64,000 nucleotides of DNA from Microcystis panniformis FACHB-1757. GTDB taxonomy: Bacteria > Cyanobacteriota > Cyanobacteriia > Cyanobacteriales > Microcystaceae. Where the stretch lies: the NCBI RefSeq assembly GCF_001264245.1, contig NZ_CP011339.1:4712001-4776000 (forward strand). The letters are read 5' to 3'. The notes beneath the pieces are model-generated. The model had not been told where the DNA came from. It was given only the letters and a program-made list of their open reading frames with translations, and did no database searches. Positions within the stretch are counted from its first letter, which is position 1. Each line of letters begins with the position of its first letter. The position numbers and the translations under genes are program-made. Shown piece after piece: positions 7,538 through 15,747 of the stretch.

Positions 7538-8500
7538 TTAGCCACGGGCAAAGTTTAATAATTCTTTCGGAGAAGCTAATAAATCGATCGCTACGAAGAA
7601 AATTTTATTATCAGGAGTTAGGAGGAAGCGCCATGCCATATTCATACCCACACCTGCACCAAACCAAGGAGTTTGTACTTTTCCCGTCACTTTAATCTGA
7701 GTAAAACCGTCATCGGCGGGTTCCACCACACCGCGTTCGGGGATTAATTTCAAATTTTGGCATTCTTCGCGGAAAAAGCGATATACTGCCTCTTTACCGA
7801 CGATGGGACGTTGGAAAGGTGGTTGTAGAGCGCCGTCAGGGGTGAATAATTCAATTAATACATCAAAGTCGTTAGCGTTGAGGTTGTCCATGTAGTTGAG
7901 GACGGTGGCATTGGTAACGCCTTCAATGCTAACTTTAGTCCGTTCGGCAATATTTTGGGGAGGAACCACGGGTTCGGAAATACGGTTATAATCGCCCAGT
8001 TTCTTGGGATCATAGCCCATATCCACCACACAATTCCGCAGAACGGTGATTTGTTGTCCCGACTCTAATTTTTTAATCCCGTCTAAAACGGCGCTGGCAT
8101 TAGCAGATAGTTCATAACCCTTGGGAATTGGGGCAACACTGCCATCTTCCATCCATTGTCCTAATTGATACCAGAATCCCAGTTTGATATTAGCAGACCA
8201 AGTGCTGTAGGTGCGACAAACCGGGGTGTCAGCATGGTTAGCTAAGTCGCACATCACCTGCGATTGTTGCAAGGGTGACATCTGCCGAATTTCATTCATG
8301 GTTTTTTCGGCAAACACCATACTAGCAGCGCCGGGGGCGGCAACGGTGATGGTTTTGCCCATTTCTAGGTAGGCAAACCAAATCAAGGCTAGTTGATCTT
8401 CGGTATTCAGCTGATTGAAACGCGCAATCGTGGCAGGAACCACATCCGCTGATAGCGTGTTGGGGAAAATGCTCCGCGCTGATTCGATCGTAAACGGCAT
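7538..8500 (-). CDS. ocp: Orange carotenoid protein
   Basis: Blue-light photoreceptor that binds a ketocarotenoid, attaches to the phycobilisome core and dissipates excess energy as heat. The 320 residues are a full-length OCP: an N-terminal all-helical domain (residues ~1-165) and a C-terminal NTF2-like domain (~190-320, ATVLNYMDNLNANDFDVLIELF, GKVQTPWFGAGVGMNMAWRFLL). Tyr44 of the carotenoid pocket is in place (IWFAYLEMG). The full two-domain form with frp directly downstream points to the OCP1 type. The 267-base upstream gap probably carries its light-responsive promoter, but I could not assign -10/-35 boxes with confidence. Confidence 0.97.
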   Translation of the reverse strand: MPFTIESARSIFPNTLSADVVPATIARFNQLNTEDQLALIWFAYLEMGKTITVAAPGAASMVFAEKTMNEIRQMSPLQQSQVMCDLANHADTPVCRTYSTWSANIKLGFWYQLGQWMEDGSVAPIPKGYELSANASAVLDGIKKLESGQQITVLRNCVVDMGYDPKKLGDYNRISEPVVPPQNIAERTKVSIEGVTNATVLNYMDNLNANDFDVLIELFTPDGALQPPFQRPIVGKEAVYRFFREECQNLKLIPERGVVEPADDGFTQIKVTGKVQTPWFGAGVGMNMAWRFLLTPDNKIFFVAIDLLASPKELLNFARG

Positions 8501-8767
8501 AGATTCACCTTGAAGTAAAGTTTTGTATCAATTTACTGACATTCTATCATATTGGCGACCCAAGGCAGCACCGATGGAGAAAATTTCCCAAAAAAGCTGT
8601 ACTTTAGATCACACTTACCCGGTATTATCACCAAATCTTAATGGTTGAACAACTGTTCCATCATTTATCTAGGGTTTGCAGCATCGAGCGATCGCTGTTT
8701 GAGGATGATTTTTGCTGCTCTAACTCGTTTTCAATCCGTGACTACTCTTGATGCTTCCTAGTTTTTT

Positions 8768-9526
8768 CTAGGATTTCTCACCCCGTAGTAGGCCATAAAT
8801 TTGATCCGTATAGTCATAAAACTGAGATTGTCGTTTAATTTTATAATTACGATCTGCGGGTAAATTAATTGTTAATTCCCGTTGTATAGTCCCTGGCCTA
8901 GCACTCAAAACATAAATACGTTGCGCCAAAAAAACCGCTTCATCCACATCATGGGTAATCATTAAAATACTACACCTAATTTTTTGCCAAATTTCAATTA
9001 AATATTCGTGCATTCTTTCTTTGGTTTGTACATCTAAAGCGGCAAAAGGTTCGTCCATTAATAAAACTTTGGGATGACAAGCAAGAGAGCGGGCGATCGC
9101 AACCCGTTGTTTCATCCCACCCGATAGTTCTCTAGGGTAAGCATTAGCAAATTGGGTTAAACCGACAATATCCAGATAATAACAGGCCACTTCCCAGCAT
9201 TCTTTTGTCGATAATCCCTGTAGTTTTAAGCCAAATTCAACATTTTTTTGGATCGTCATCCAGGGATAGAGTGTATAATTTTGAAAAACCATGCCGCGAT
9301 CGGCTCCTGGCCCTGTCACTTCAACACCATCAACGGTAATTTTGCCGGAAGTGGGCAGTTCTAAACCCGCAATCATTCGCAACAAAGTCGATTTTCCCGA
9401 ACCAGAAGCCCCGACCGCACAGACAAATTCAGCACTGTCAACGTGTAAATTAATATCTTTCAGAGCGACTACAGCACCTCGTTTAGTGGTGAAAATTTTA
9501 TTGAGTTGAGTAATTTCTAAGTGCAT
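8768..9526 (-). CDS. ABC importer ATPase of the guanidine operon
   Basis: A 252-residue ATP-binding subunit of the nitrate/sulfonate/taurine ABC family. Visible motifs are Walker A GASGSGKST, Q-loop MVFQNYTLYPWM, signature LSGGMKQRVAIARSLA, and Walker B VLLMDEPFAALD. It should power the permease encoded just upstream, taking substrate from the lipoprotein encoded at 10498. It is the last gene of a minus-strand set headed by a guanidine-I riboswitch, in the same order as Synechocystis sll1077-sll1082. Guanidine is therefore the inferred substrate, although the family alone would also allow other small nitrogen compounds. Confidence 0.92.
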   Translation of the reverse strand: MHLEITQLNKIFTTKRGAVVALKDINLHVDSAEFVCAVGASGSGKSTLLRMIAGLELPTSGKITVDGVEVTGPGADRGMVFQNYTLYPWMTIQKNVEFGLKLQGLSTKECWEVACYYLDIVGLTQFANAYPRELSGGMKQRVAIARSLACHPKVLLMDEPFAALDVQTKERMHEYLIEIWQKIRCSILMITHDVDEAVFLAQRIYVLSARPGTIQRELTINLPADRNYKIKRQSQFYDYTDQIYGLLRGEKS

Positions 9527-9596
9527 TAAGGTTCTTCTCTTATCATTAAAATAACTTTACTGGTGACATAATAAACTCTGTGCTTGAGTTTTTAGG

Positions 9597-10423
9597 TTAA
9601 CGAGTAATTGACCATTTACAAGTCCACTGCAAAAACAAACGAAAACTTAAATCTAGAGCAAAGCCAATAATTCCCAGGACAATTAAACAGGCAAAAATTT
9701 CATCGGTTCTCAGAAATTTCTGAGCCAATAAAATGCGTTTGCCTAATCCATTATCCGCCGCTACCAATTCCGCTACCACTACCAAATTCCACGCCGCCGC
9801 CATATTAACACGAAAAGTATCGATAATATTAGGAATAATATAGGGAGTAATCACTTTAAATAAAACCTGTTTTCGAGTTCCTCCAAGAGTATAAGTTACT
9901 TCGATTAATTCCCGGGGGATAAACTTAACTGCATCCATAATCATCAGAGTATTAAAGAAAATTGTCCCGATAAAAATCAGCATGATCTTTGACGTTTCTC
10001 CAATACCCAAATAAATAACCAATAGGGGAATAAAAGCAGGAGCGGGCATATAACGGACAACGCCAATAATCGGTTCCATTAAACTGCGAATACTGGGAAA
10101 AGTTCCCATTAAAATGCCGAGGGGAATAGCAAACAATCCTCCCAAAAAAAGCCGCCAACTACTCGTAAAAAACTGGTAATAGTATCTTGAATTAAAAAGC
10201 CCTGTTCTGCTAATTTTCCTAAGGCCTGAATAACGGCTAAAGGAGAGGGTAAAAATACAGATTCAATGCCCGCAAAACTAGAGATTAGTAACCATAAAAT
10301 AAGCGGGACAATAATAGAGGAAACCATTAAAGTCCACTTTAGGGATTCGGGAATATCCTCGGTAATCCGCCAAAAAGTGCTTTGAGGAAGCGTTTTAGGT
10401 GTTGTGGTCATGGGATTTGCCAA
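9597..10423 (-). pseudogene. ABC importer permease, frameshifted
   Basis: Two overlapping frames make up one NitT/TauT-type permease. The N-terminal 85 or so residues (LKWTLMVSSIIVPLILWLL, FLRVVGGFF) are read from 10423. The transmembrane core with the cytoplasmic EAA-like loop (ELIEVTYTLGGTRKQVLF) continues in another frame to 9597. The break is at a run of seven T on the coding strand (A run at 10144-10150); eight T would give an uninterrupted VVGGFFLGGLFAIPLG. It could be a sequencing error, a real loss of transport, or a gene rescued by slippage. The rest of the protein is intact and full length. Confidence 0.85.
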
Positions 10424-10497
10424 AGAAAAGAATAATTTTGATAGCCAATATCACCCAGTTATCAAACAATTCTTGCAGTCAATGATCGAGGGAATAA

Positions 10498-11538
10498 TTA
10501 GGAGTTTTTGTCTTGATTTGCCAAGGCCTTGACAAATTGGGAATCTAGAATAGTTGTTAGATCGGGGACTTTTTTAATAAAGCCAACTTCCATCATAAAA
10601 TCAGCCATTTTTTGAGCGGCAAAGGGCATATTTTTCATGGTTTTCCCCGGACTAAACGCTTCTAGGTTTTCTTCTAAAGTAAAAAACTTCGTTCCCTCTT
10701 TATATAGGGCTAATTCTTCTGGACTAATGCCCGCACGCTTGGCCATAATCTCATCGGCTTTTTGGGGATTTTTAGTCATAAACTCTCGAACATCAAACCA
10801 GGTTTTGACAAGAGCCTGAACCTGTTCTGGCTTTTCTTTGATTAATTTGGCACTGACAACTAATAAATCAGGAATAGCACCGGGAAAAGCTTTAGAACTA
10901 ATTAATTCTTTGGAACCTTTTCGTTTAAGGGCGGTTGACCAAAAGGGTGGAAAAGCGGCCACTGCATCCACTTTTCCCGATGCAAAAGCGGCGGCAGCAG
11001 CCCCTGTTTCCATGGGGACAATTTGCACATCTTTACGGCTCATTCCTTCTTTTTCTAGGGCTAAACTGAGGAGAAAGTCACCGACAACACCTTCTTCAAC
11101 AGCAACTTTTTTGCCTTTTAAATCTTGAATCGTTTTAATCTCTTCTGTGACAATAACTTTGTCATTTCCTGACGAGTTATCATTGACTAAAACAGCAACT
11201 TGACCATTCACTGCATCTCCCGCAAAAGCGATTGTATCGTTGAGAGTTTGACTATTTCCATCTAATTGTCCGGCAGCTAAAGCTTGCAAGGATTCAAGAT
11301 AACCATCAAACCATTTCATTTGAACATTAGCCCCATTTTTAGCAAATAATCCCTCTTCTTCAGCGATCGCCCAGGGCCACCAACCGGCCCAATTACTATA
11401 ACCAATGACAATGGGGGTAGTATTATTTAGAGAACTACTTGCATTGGGGGTTTGCTGAGGAGCTTGATTACAACTAATGGTTAGGAGTAAGCTACTAAAA
11501 AAAACGAGAGGTAAGGAGAAAAAATTGCGCCGTTTCAT
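10498..11538 (-). CDS. ABC importer substrate-binding lipoprotein (guanidine operon)
   Basis: A 346-residue periplasmic solute-binding protein of the NMT1/SsuA type. It begins with a lipoprotein signal (LLLTISCNQA, lipobox Cys at about residue 23) and then a Ser/Asn/Thr linker. The mature protein has the family pattern VIGYSNWAGWWPWAIAEE and LKGKKVAVEEG. It should capture a small cationic or nitrogenous solute outside the inner membrane and hand it to the permease. Position downstream of gdmH and its nickel chaperones supports guanidine as the substrate; this is inferred from gene order, not from visible ligand residues. Confidence 0.9.
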   Translation of the reverse strand: MKRRNFFSLPLVFFSSLLLTISCNQAPQQTPNASSSLNNTTPIVIGYSNWAGWWPWAIAEEEGLFAKNGANVQMKWFDGYLESLQALAAGQLDGNSQTLNDTIAFAGDAVNGQVAVLVNDNSSGNDKVIVTEEIKTIQDLKGKKVAVEEGVVGDFLLSLALEKEGMSRKDVQIVPMETGAAAAAFASGKVDAVAAFPPFWSTALKRKGSKELISSKAFPGAIPDLLVVSAKLIKEKPEQVQALVKTWFDVREFMTKNPQKADEIMAKRAGISPEELALYKEGTKFFTLEENLEAFSPGKTMKNMPFAAQKMADFMMEVGFIKKVPDLTTILDSQFVKALANQDKNS

Positions 11539-11601
11539 AGGTAATAGCCTTGAGAGATGACAGCTAGTAAAGCAGAAATAAATCTCAAAAACTGTTACTG
11601 A

Positions 11602-12291
11602 TTAACAATTCAAAAACTTCGGCCTATGGACTTGGCTTTTTAGCCAATTTAACCACTCTTCTAAACCTTCTCCTGTTTGAGCAGAAAGAGCAATAATGGT
11701 TACATCGGGATTCATAGAACGAACATTTGCCTCTAAACTTTTTAAATCAATCTCTAAATAAGGAGCCAGATCTAATTTGGTAATAATCAGACAATCCGCC
11801 TCTTGAAACATAATTGGATATTTGAGGGGTTTATCTTCTCCTTCAGTAATACTTAATAGAGCAACTTTTGCGTGTTCCCCTACCTCAAATTCGGCGGGAC
11901 AAACTAAATTTCCCACATTTTCCACCAACAATAAATCAAACTCTTTCGGGTTGTAATCTTCTTTAAAACGATGAATTCCCCCAGCTACCATTTTGGAATC
12001 TAAGTGACAGGAGCGACCCGTATTAATGGCAATCACGGGAACTCCATATTGTCTCAGGCGCTCTGCATCTAGTTCTGTAGTCATATCACCTTCAATAACA
12101 GCCATTTTTAATTGATCTTTTAAGGCTGCGAGGGTTTTTTCCAATAACACAGTTTTACCCGCACCAGGACTACTCATCAGGTTTAAACAGGTAATACCCC
12201 ACTCGTCAAAATGTTCCCGGTTGTGATCGGCTCCTGCTTGATTGGCATGAAGTAGATTAATTTCTAGGGCCGCGTCAAAAGTTTGGTGCAT
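11602..12291 (-). CDS. ghaB: HypB-like nickel GTPase for guanidine hydrolase maturation
   Basis: GTPase of the HypB family, with P-loop MSSPGAGKTVLLEKTL, the switch region GDMTTELDAERLR, a conserved Cys-His pair (GRSCHLD) at the dimer metal site, and a TKLDL guanine-specificity motif. It lacks the His-rich N-terminus of many HypB proteins. I start it at the ATG giving MHQTFDAALEINLLHAN, the conserved family start; an in-frame ATG at 12318 adds nine residues. Its place next to gdmH rather than hydrogenase genes, as in Synechocystis, indicates that it loads nickel into guanidine hydrolase. Confidence 0.9.
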   Translation of the reverse strand: MHQTFDAALEINLLHANQAGADHNREHFDEWGITCLNLMSSPGAGKTVLLEKTLAALKDQLKMAVIEGDMTTELDAERLRQYGVPVIAINTGRSCHLDSKMVAGGIHRFKEDYNPKEFDLLLVENVGNLVCPAEFEVGEHAKVALLSITEGEDKPLKYPIMFQEADCLIITKLDLAPYLEIDLKSLEANVRSMNPDVTIIALSAQTGEGLEEWLNWLKSQVHRPKFLNC

Positions 12292-12349
12292 TTTAATTGA
12301 GAATGAATAATTGATCATCGAACTTTTATAAGCGATCGCCCAACTTTGT

Positions 12350-12706
12350 TTAAAAATCTAAAGAATATTCAATGTGGTCAATTTTTAACTCTCGACCTGA
12401 ACGAATATCCTCCATCGGTGATCGACAAGTTGGGCAGGAATATTGCTGGCCAATTTGGGGTTGATAATCTTTTTGGCAGCAATGACAATAAGCAATTAGG
12501 GGAATATTTTTAATAGCTAATTCCACGCCGGCAAGAAAAGTATTGGCAGTTTGAACTTCAAAGGCAAATTGTAAACTGACCGGTTCGACACAGGTAAATT
12601 CACCAACCATGAGATGAATTTTTTCAATTTTGAGCTTTTCAGGTTGGCTATCATACCAATCTCGAACTGTCATAATTAACGCCTTGGTCATATCAGTTTC
12701 GTGCAT
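12350..12706 (-). CDS. ghaA: HypA-like nickel chaperone for guanidine hydrolase
   Basis: A 118-residue HypA-family metallochaperone. The N-terminal His2 that binds nickel (MHETDMTKAL) and the zinc site formed by two Cys pairs (CHCC and CPTC) are present. It should partner the HypB-like GTPase encoded just downstream and deliver nickel to the hydrolase encoded just upstream, from which it is separated by six bases. It is a paralogue of the hydrogenase maturation protein, and no hydrogenase gene is in the window. Confidence 0.9.
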   Translation of the reverse strand: MHETDMTKALIMTVRDWYDSQPEKLKIEKIHLMVGEFTCVEPVSLQFAFEVQTANTFLAGVELAIKNIPLIAYCHCCQKDYQPQIGQQYSCPTCRSPMEDIRSGRELKIDHIEYSLDF

Positions 12707-12712
12707 AGGAAA

Positions 12713-13894
12713 TTACTGCCAGGGTTCGTCAACGGCCAGATTGGCCTCAGGATGAATATAATAGGGCTTTTCTTTACGCGGTAATTGACCTGAAATCACC
12801 AGATGAGCCATGGCATCACAAATAACACGGGTAGCCATTAAAGAGGTCATATCACTAATATCGTAGGGAGGGGAAACTTCCACCACTTCCATGCCACAAA
12901 TGGGAGCTTTTTGGATAATTTTACCTAATAAAGCTAAGGCTTCACGGGGTAATAAACCCCCCGGTTCTGGCCAACCCGTGCCGGGGACAAAACCGGCATC
13001 AATGCAATCAATATCAAAACTAATCCAAACGCAATCCGTACCATCTAAAGCTCGTTCTAAGGCAAATTCGGCGGCCGCATCAATGCCTCGTTCTACAATG
13101 TCGGTGACGGTCAAAATATTAGTGGCCCGCTCGCGGCAAACTTTAACACCTTGACGGGGAACTTGCCAACCACCAATCCCTAATTGGACGAGATTTTTAG
13201 CAGGAGCATTTTTCATATTGGTGGCATGAAACCAGGGGCAAGTGTGCATCCGTTCATCTAAATCTGTTTCCTGGGTATCCACATGGCGATCAAAGTGAAT
13301 AATACCGACTTTTTTATCCCCTAAATGCCGACAAATACCCCGCACCGTCGGAAAACCAATAGAATGATCACCCCCTAAAATAATCGGCAATGCGCCGGAA
13401 CTAAAGACATGGGCAACCCCCTTCGAGATTTGATCGAAGGACTTTTCATTATTAGCAGGAATGGTGAAAATATCCCCCAAATCACAGAGAGTAATTTGTT
13501 CCCGCAGATCTACCCCTAATTCAAAATTGTAGGGCGTATAAAGGGCCGAAATCCGCCGAATTCCCTGGGGACCAAAACGAGTTCCGGGTCGGTAAGTTGT
13601 CCCCGAATCATGGGGAACTCCCACGATTGCCACGTCATAATTGCCCACATTCCGCACATCTTCCAAATAGGGAGCCTTCATAAAGGTGTTAATTCCCGCA
13701 TAGTGGGGTAACTCACCCCTGGAAAAGGTGGGAATACTGCGATCGCGAATACTATCGGCCGCCTCTAAACCGTAGGTTAACCCCTGAGAAACTTCCTGTT
13801 GCCAACCGGTTAGGGGCAAATGGCGTTCTTTTTCTAGGGCCTGTTCAGCTTCGGTTAAATGCGGGGGTTGAAAAGTAGATTCCTCGGACATCAT
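12713..13894 (-). CDS. gdmH: Nickel-dependent guanidine hydrolase
   Basis: Hydrolyses guanidine to urea and ammonium, letting the cell use guanidine as a nitrogen source. It is a 393-residue ureohydrolase (arginase/agmatinase fold) with all metal ligands visible: GGDHSIG, HFDRHVDTQE (His replaces the usual Ala/Asp environment) and SFDIDCIDAGF. Compared with agmatinase it carries a longer N-terminus (about 90 residues before NYDVAIVGVPHDSGTTYRPGTRFGP), as in Synechocystis Sll1077. The assignment is strongly supported by a guanidine-I riboswitch in its leader and by HypA/HypB-like genes directly downstream. Older annotations would call it agmatinase. Confidence 0.95.
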   Translation of the reverse strand: MMSEESTFQPPHLTEAEQALEKERHLPLTGWQQEVSQGLTYGLEAADSIRDRSIPTFSRGELPHYAGINTFMKAPYLEDVRNVGNYDVAIVGVPHDSGTTYRPGTRFGPQGIRRISALYTPYNFELGVDLREQITLCDLGDIFTIPANNEKSFDQISKGVAHVFSSGALPIILGGDHSIGFPTVRGICRHLGDKKVGIIHFDRHVDTQETDLDERMHTCPWFHATNMKNAPAKNLVQLGIGGWQVPRQGVKVCRERATNILTVTDIVERGIDAAAEFALERALDGTDCVWISFDIDCIDAGFVPGTGWPEPGGLLPREALALLGKIIQKAPICGMEVVEVSPPYDISDMTSLMATRVICDAMAHLVISGQLPRKEKPYYIHPEANLAVDEPWQ

Positions 13895-13911
13895 TTTACC
13901 TCAAAATACAA

Positions 13912-14091
13912 TAACCCGGGAGTCTTCAAAGACACTGCCTCAAAACAGTTATCCTTAAAGTCTCCCGGGCTTTTATCCCGCCGTGTAGCCAGCTTAGACG
14001 GAAAAATTTTTGATCCGCTCATTTAAGACTAGCTTGCTCCTCTCGGACTTGACATTTAAGGACGCTTAAATCGGAACCCTAGAAGCAGTTT
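13912..14091 (-). promoter_or_regulatory. Guanidine-I (ykkC) riboswitch with terminator stem
   Basis: On the minus strand the leader of gdmH contains the hallmark blocks of the class I guanidine aptamer in order: CTAGGGTTCCG, TCCGAGAG, ACACGGCGGGATAAAAG and CCCGGGAGA. The last block can pair with CTCCCGGG about 45 bases later, giving a stem followed by TTATTGTATTTT. Guanidine binding should keep this block within the aptamer and let transcription run into the operon. The start codon is 18 bases beyond. Confidence 0.95.
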
Positions 14092-14180
14092 CTCTGACCT
14101 TAGACGATCTCAATCCAACAAATGGTATCACAGACTACAGAAAGCTGATTTTTCCCGCTTGGATATGGTTTGCTGAATAA

Positions 14181-14284
14181 TTAGGTGGGTATTAAAAACT
14201 TTCAGATGCCCCCCTTATTAAGGGGGATTAAGGGGGGATCGAACCTAAAATCCATTTTTAATTTAATTATAACCAGCTACTTAT
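14181..14284. repeat. MITE family B, copy 4
   Basis: TTAGGTGGGTATTAAAAACTTTCAGATG at one end, a single CCCCCCTTATTAAGGGGG core, and TTTAATTATAACCAGCTACTT at the other. It ends 23 bases before the ATPase gene at 14308, the same placement as copy 2 before the FGE gene. Confidence 0.8.
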
Positions 14285-14307
14285 ATAATAAAAAGTATCT
14301 CCAGAGA

Positions 14308-15747
14308 ATGATTTTTCCTGTCTCTATGCAACACCCCTCTCTGACTCGCTTTGAACCGGCGACTACTCTTGATGAAATCTATTTAACTATATCTCCTGAA
14401 CCCCTATTAACTCAGAAGGAAATAGATGCTTTTTATCGAGAAGAAATGAATAAGGTGAGAGGGGAAGATAAAATTCAGCGTCTAAAATTAGGGTTAAAAC
14501 GGGTCATAGATACGCAACAATATTACAAAGCCTGTTTAATGGGACACACGGGGGTAGGCAAATCGACAGAATTAACTCGTTTAATTAATGATCCTGAGAT
14601 TAAACAGCATTTTGAACCCCTGCGATTTAGTGTTTTAAGTGAACTCGATGCGATTAATTTCAGTCCCCTTGATGTGTTTCTCTTTATGGTGGTAGAAATT
14701 GTTGAGAAAACCGCTAAAATTTCTCGACAACCCAGTGATGAAAATTTACAAAAGCTTTGGGATTGGTTTAGTTCTGAAGAATTTACCCGAAAGGAAACCA
14801 GAGAAAGTCAAATCAAAACGGAAGCAGGAGCGGGAGTAAAGGAAGATTCTTTCTGGAATAAAATTCTCGGACTTTTTGCCTCTCTCAAGGGAGAATTCCG
14901 GTTTGCTTACTCGCGAGAGAAAAAAGTTATTGAATACCGTCTTTCCCGTTCCAGAGATTTAATTAATATTGCTAATCAACTCCTGAAAGAGTGTAATCAG
15001 AACTTACAGGAAACTATGCAGAGAAGCTGGTTAATTATTGGAGAGGACTTCGATAAAGCTGGTGTTTCACAAGAAGCGGTCAGGGATTTATTTTTAAACT
15101 ATTCTAACATTTTCAAAGATTTAGACATTCACATTATTTTTAATATTCCGATTGGATTGTATAATTCATCTCCCGGGATTAACCTCACTTTTGGCCATAA
15201 TCTCCTAATTCCCGATACTCCAGTTTTTTGCCAAAAAGATCATACTCCTAACCAAAAAGGACGGGAAGCAGTGAGAAAAGTTTTAGAAGCAAGAATTAAA
15301 TCTAATTTATTTGAAGATGGACAAATAGAGCGGATTATTATTGCCTCTGGTGGCAATATCAGAGATTTATTTTATTTAGTTAGAGAAGCTTCTGATGAGG
15401 CAATTCTCAATCAACAAAATCTGATCATGTCTAGTCATATTAGCAGGGCAATTCGCAGTTTAAGAACAGAATATGAAAGACGTTTAGGCCAAAATCCTTA
15501 TGATATCGATTCTGTTAGTTATGGGGATAAGGTATTATTGTTAAAACGAATTTATGATGCTAATCCAGAAGCACAAATTCCCAATGAGATATTATACGCT
15601 TTATTAAATGATCGTGCGATTCAAGAAGTAGATGGAGACGGGGAAAGATGCTTTATGGTGCATCCCCTTGTGGTTGATATTTTAAATGCTCAAGGTCATA
15701 TTCCTACTGCTCCCGATGGAGGTGTCCCCGGTGGTACATCAAGTTAA
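14308..15747 (+). CDS. AAA+/STAND-type P-loop ATPase
   Basis: A 479-residue P-loop ATPase of the kind paired with cyanobacterial conflict receptors. Walker A is GHTGVGKST near residue 82, the Walker B-like strand is WLIIGEDFDKAG, sensor-like NIPIGLY follows, and ASGGNIRDLFYLVREA resembles a sensor-2 helix. The C-terminus looks like a winged helix (QIPNEILYALLNDRAIQEV). The start is MIFPVS or MQHPSL (14326); earlier in-frame codons are MITE sequence. The 3' end overlaps the NB-ARC-TPR gene by about 30 bases, so the two are probably translationally coupled. I read it as a switch or scaffold ATPase; no specific function is known. Confidence 0.8.
   Translation: MIFPVSMQHPSLTRFEPATTLDEIYLTISPEPLLTQKEIDAFYREEMNKVRGEDKIQRLKLGLKRVIDTQQYYKACLMGHTGVGKSTELTRLINDPEIKQHFEPLRFSVLSELDAINFSPLDVFLFMVVEIVEKTAKISRQPSDENLQKLWDWFSSEEFTRKETRESQIKTEAGAGVKEDSFWNKILGLFASLKGEFRFAYSREKKVIEYRLSRSRDLINIANQLLKECNQNLQETMQRSWLIIGEDFDKAGVSQEAVRDLFLNYSNIFKDLDIHIIFNIPIGLYNSSPGINLTFGHNLLIPDTPVFCQKDHTPNQKGREAVRKVLEARIKSNLFEDGQIERIIIASGGNIRDLFYLVREASDEAILNQQNLIMSSHISRAIRSLRTEYERRLGQNPYDIDSVSYGDKVLLLKRIYDANPEAQIPNEILYALLNDRAIQEVDGDGERCFMVHPLVVDILNAQGHIPTAPDGGVPGGTSS

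Noticed and set aside
13895..14180. Protein-coding potential before gdmH
   Set aside because: The sequence is fully explained by the guanidine-I riboswitch and leader.
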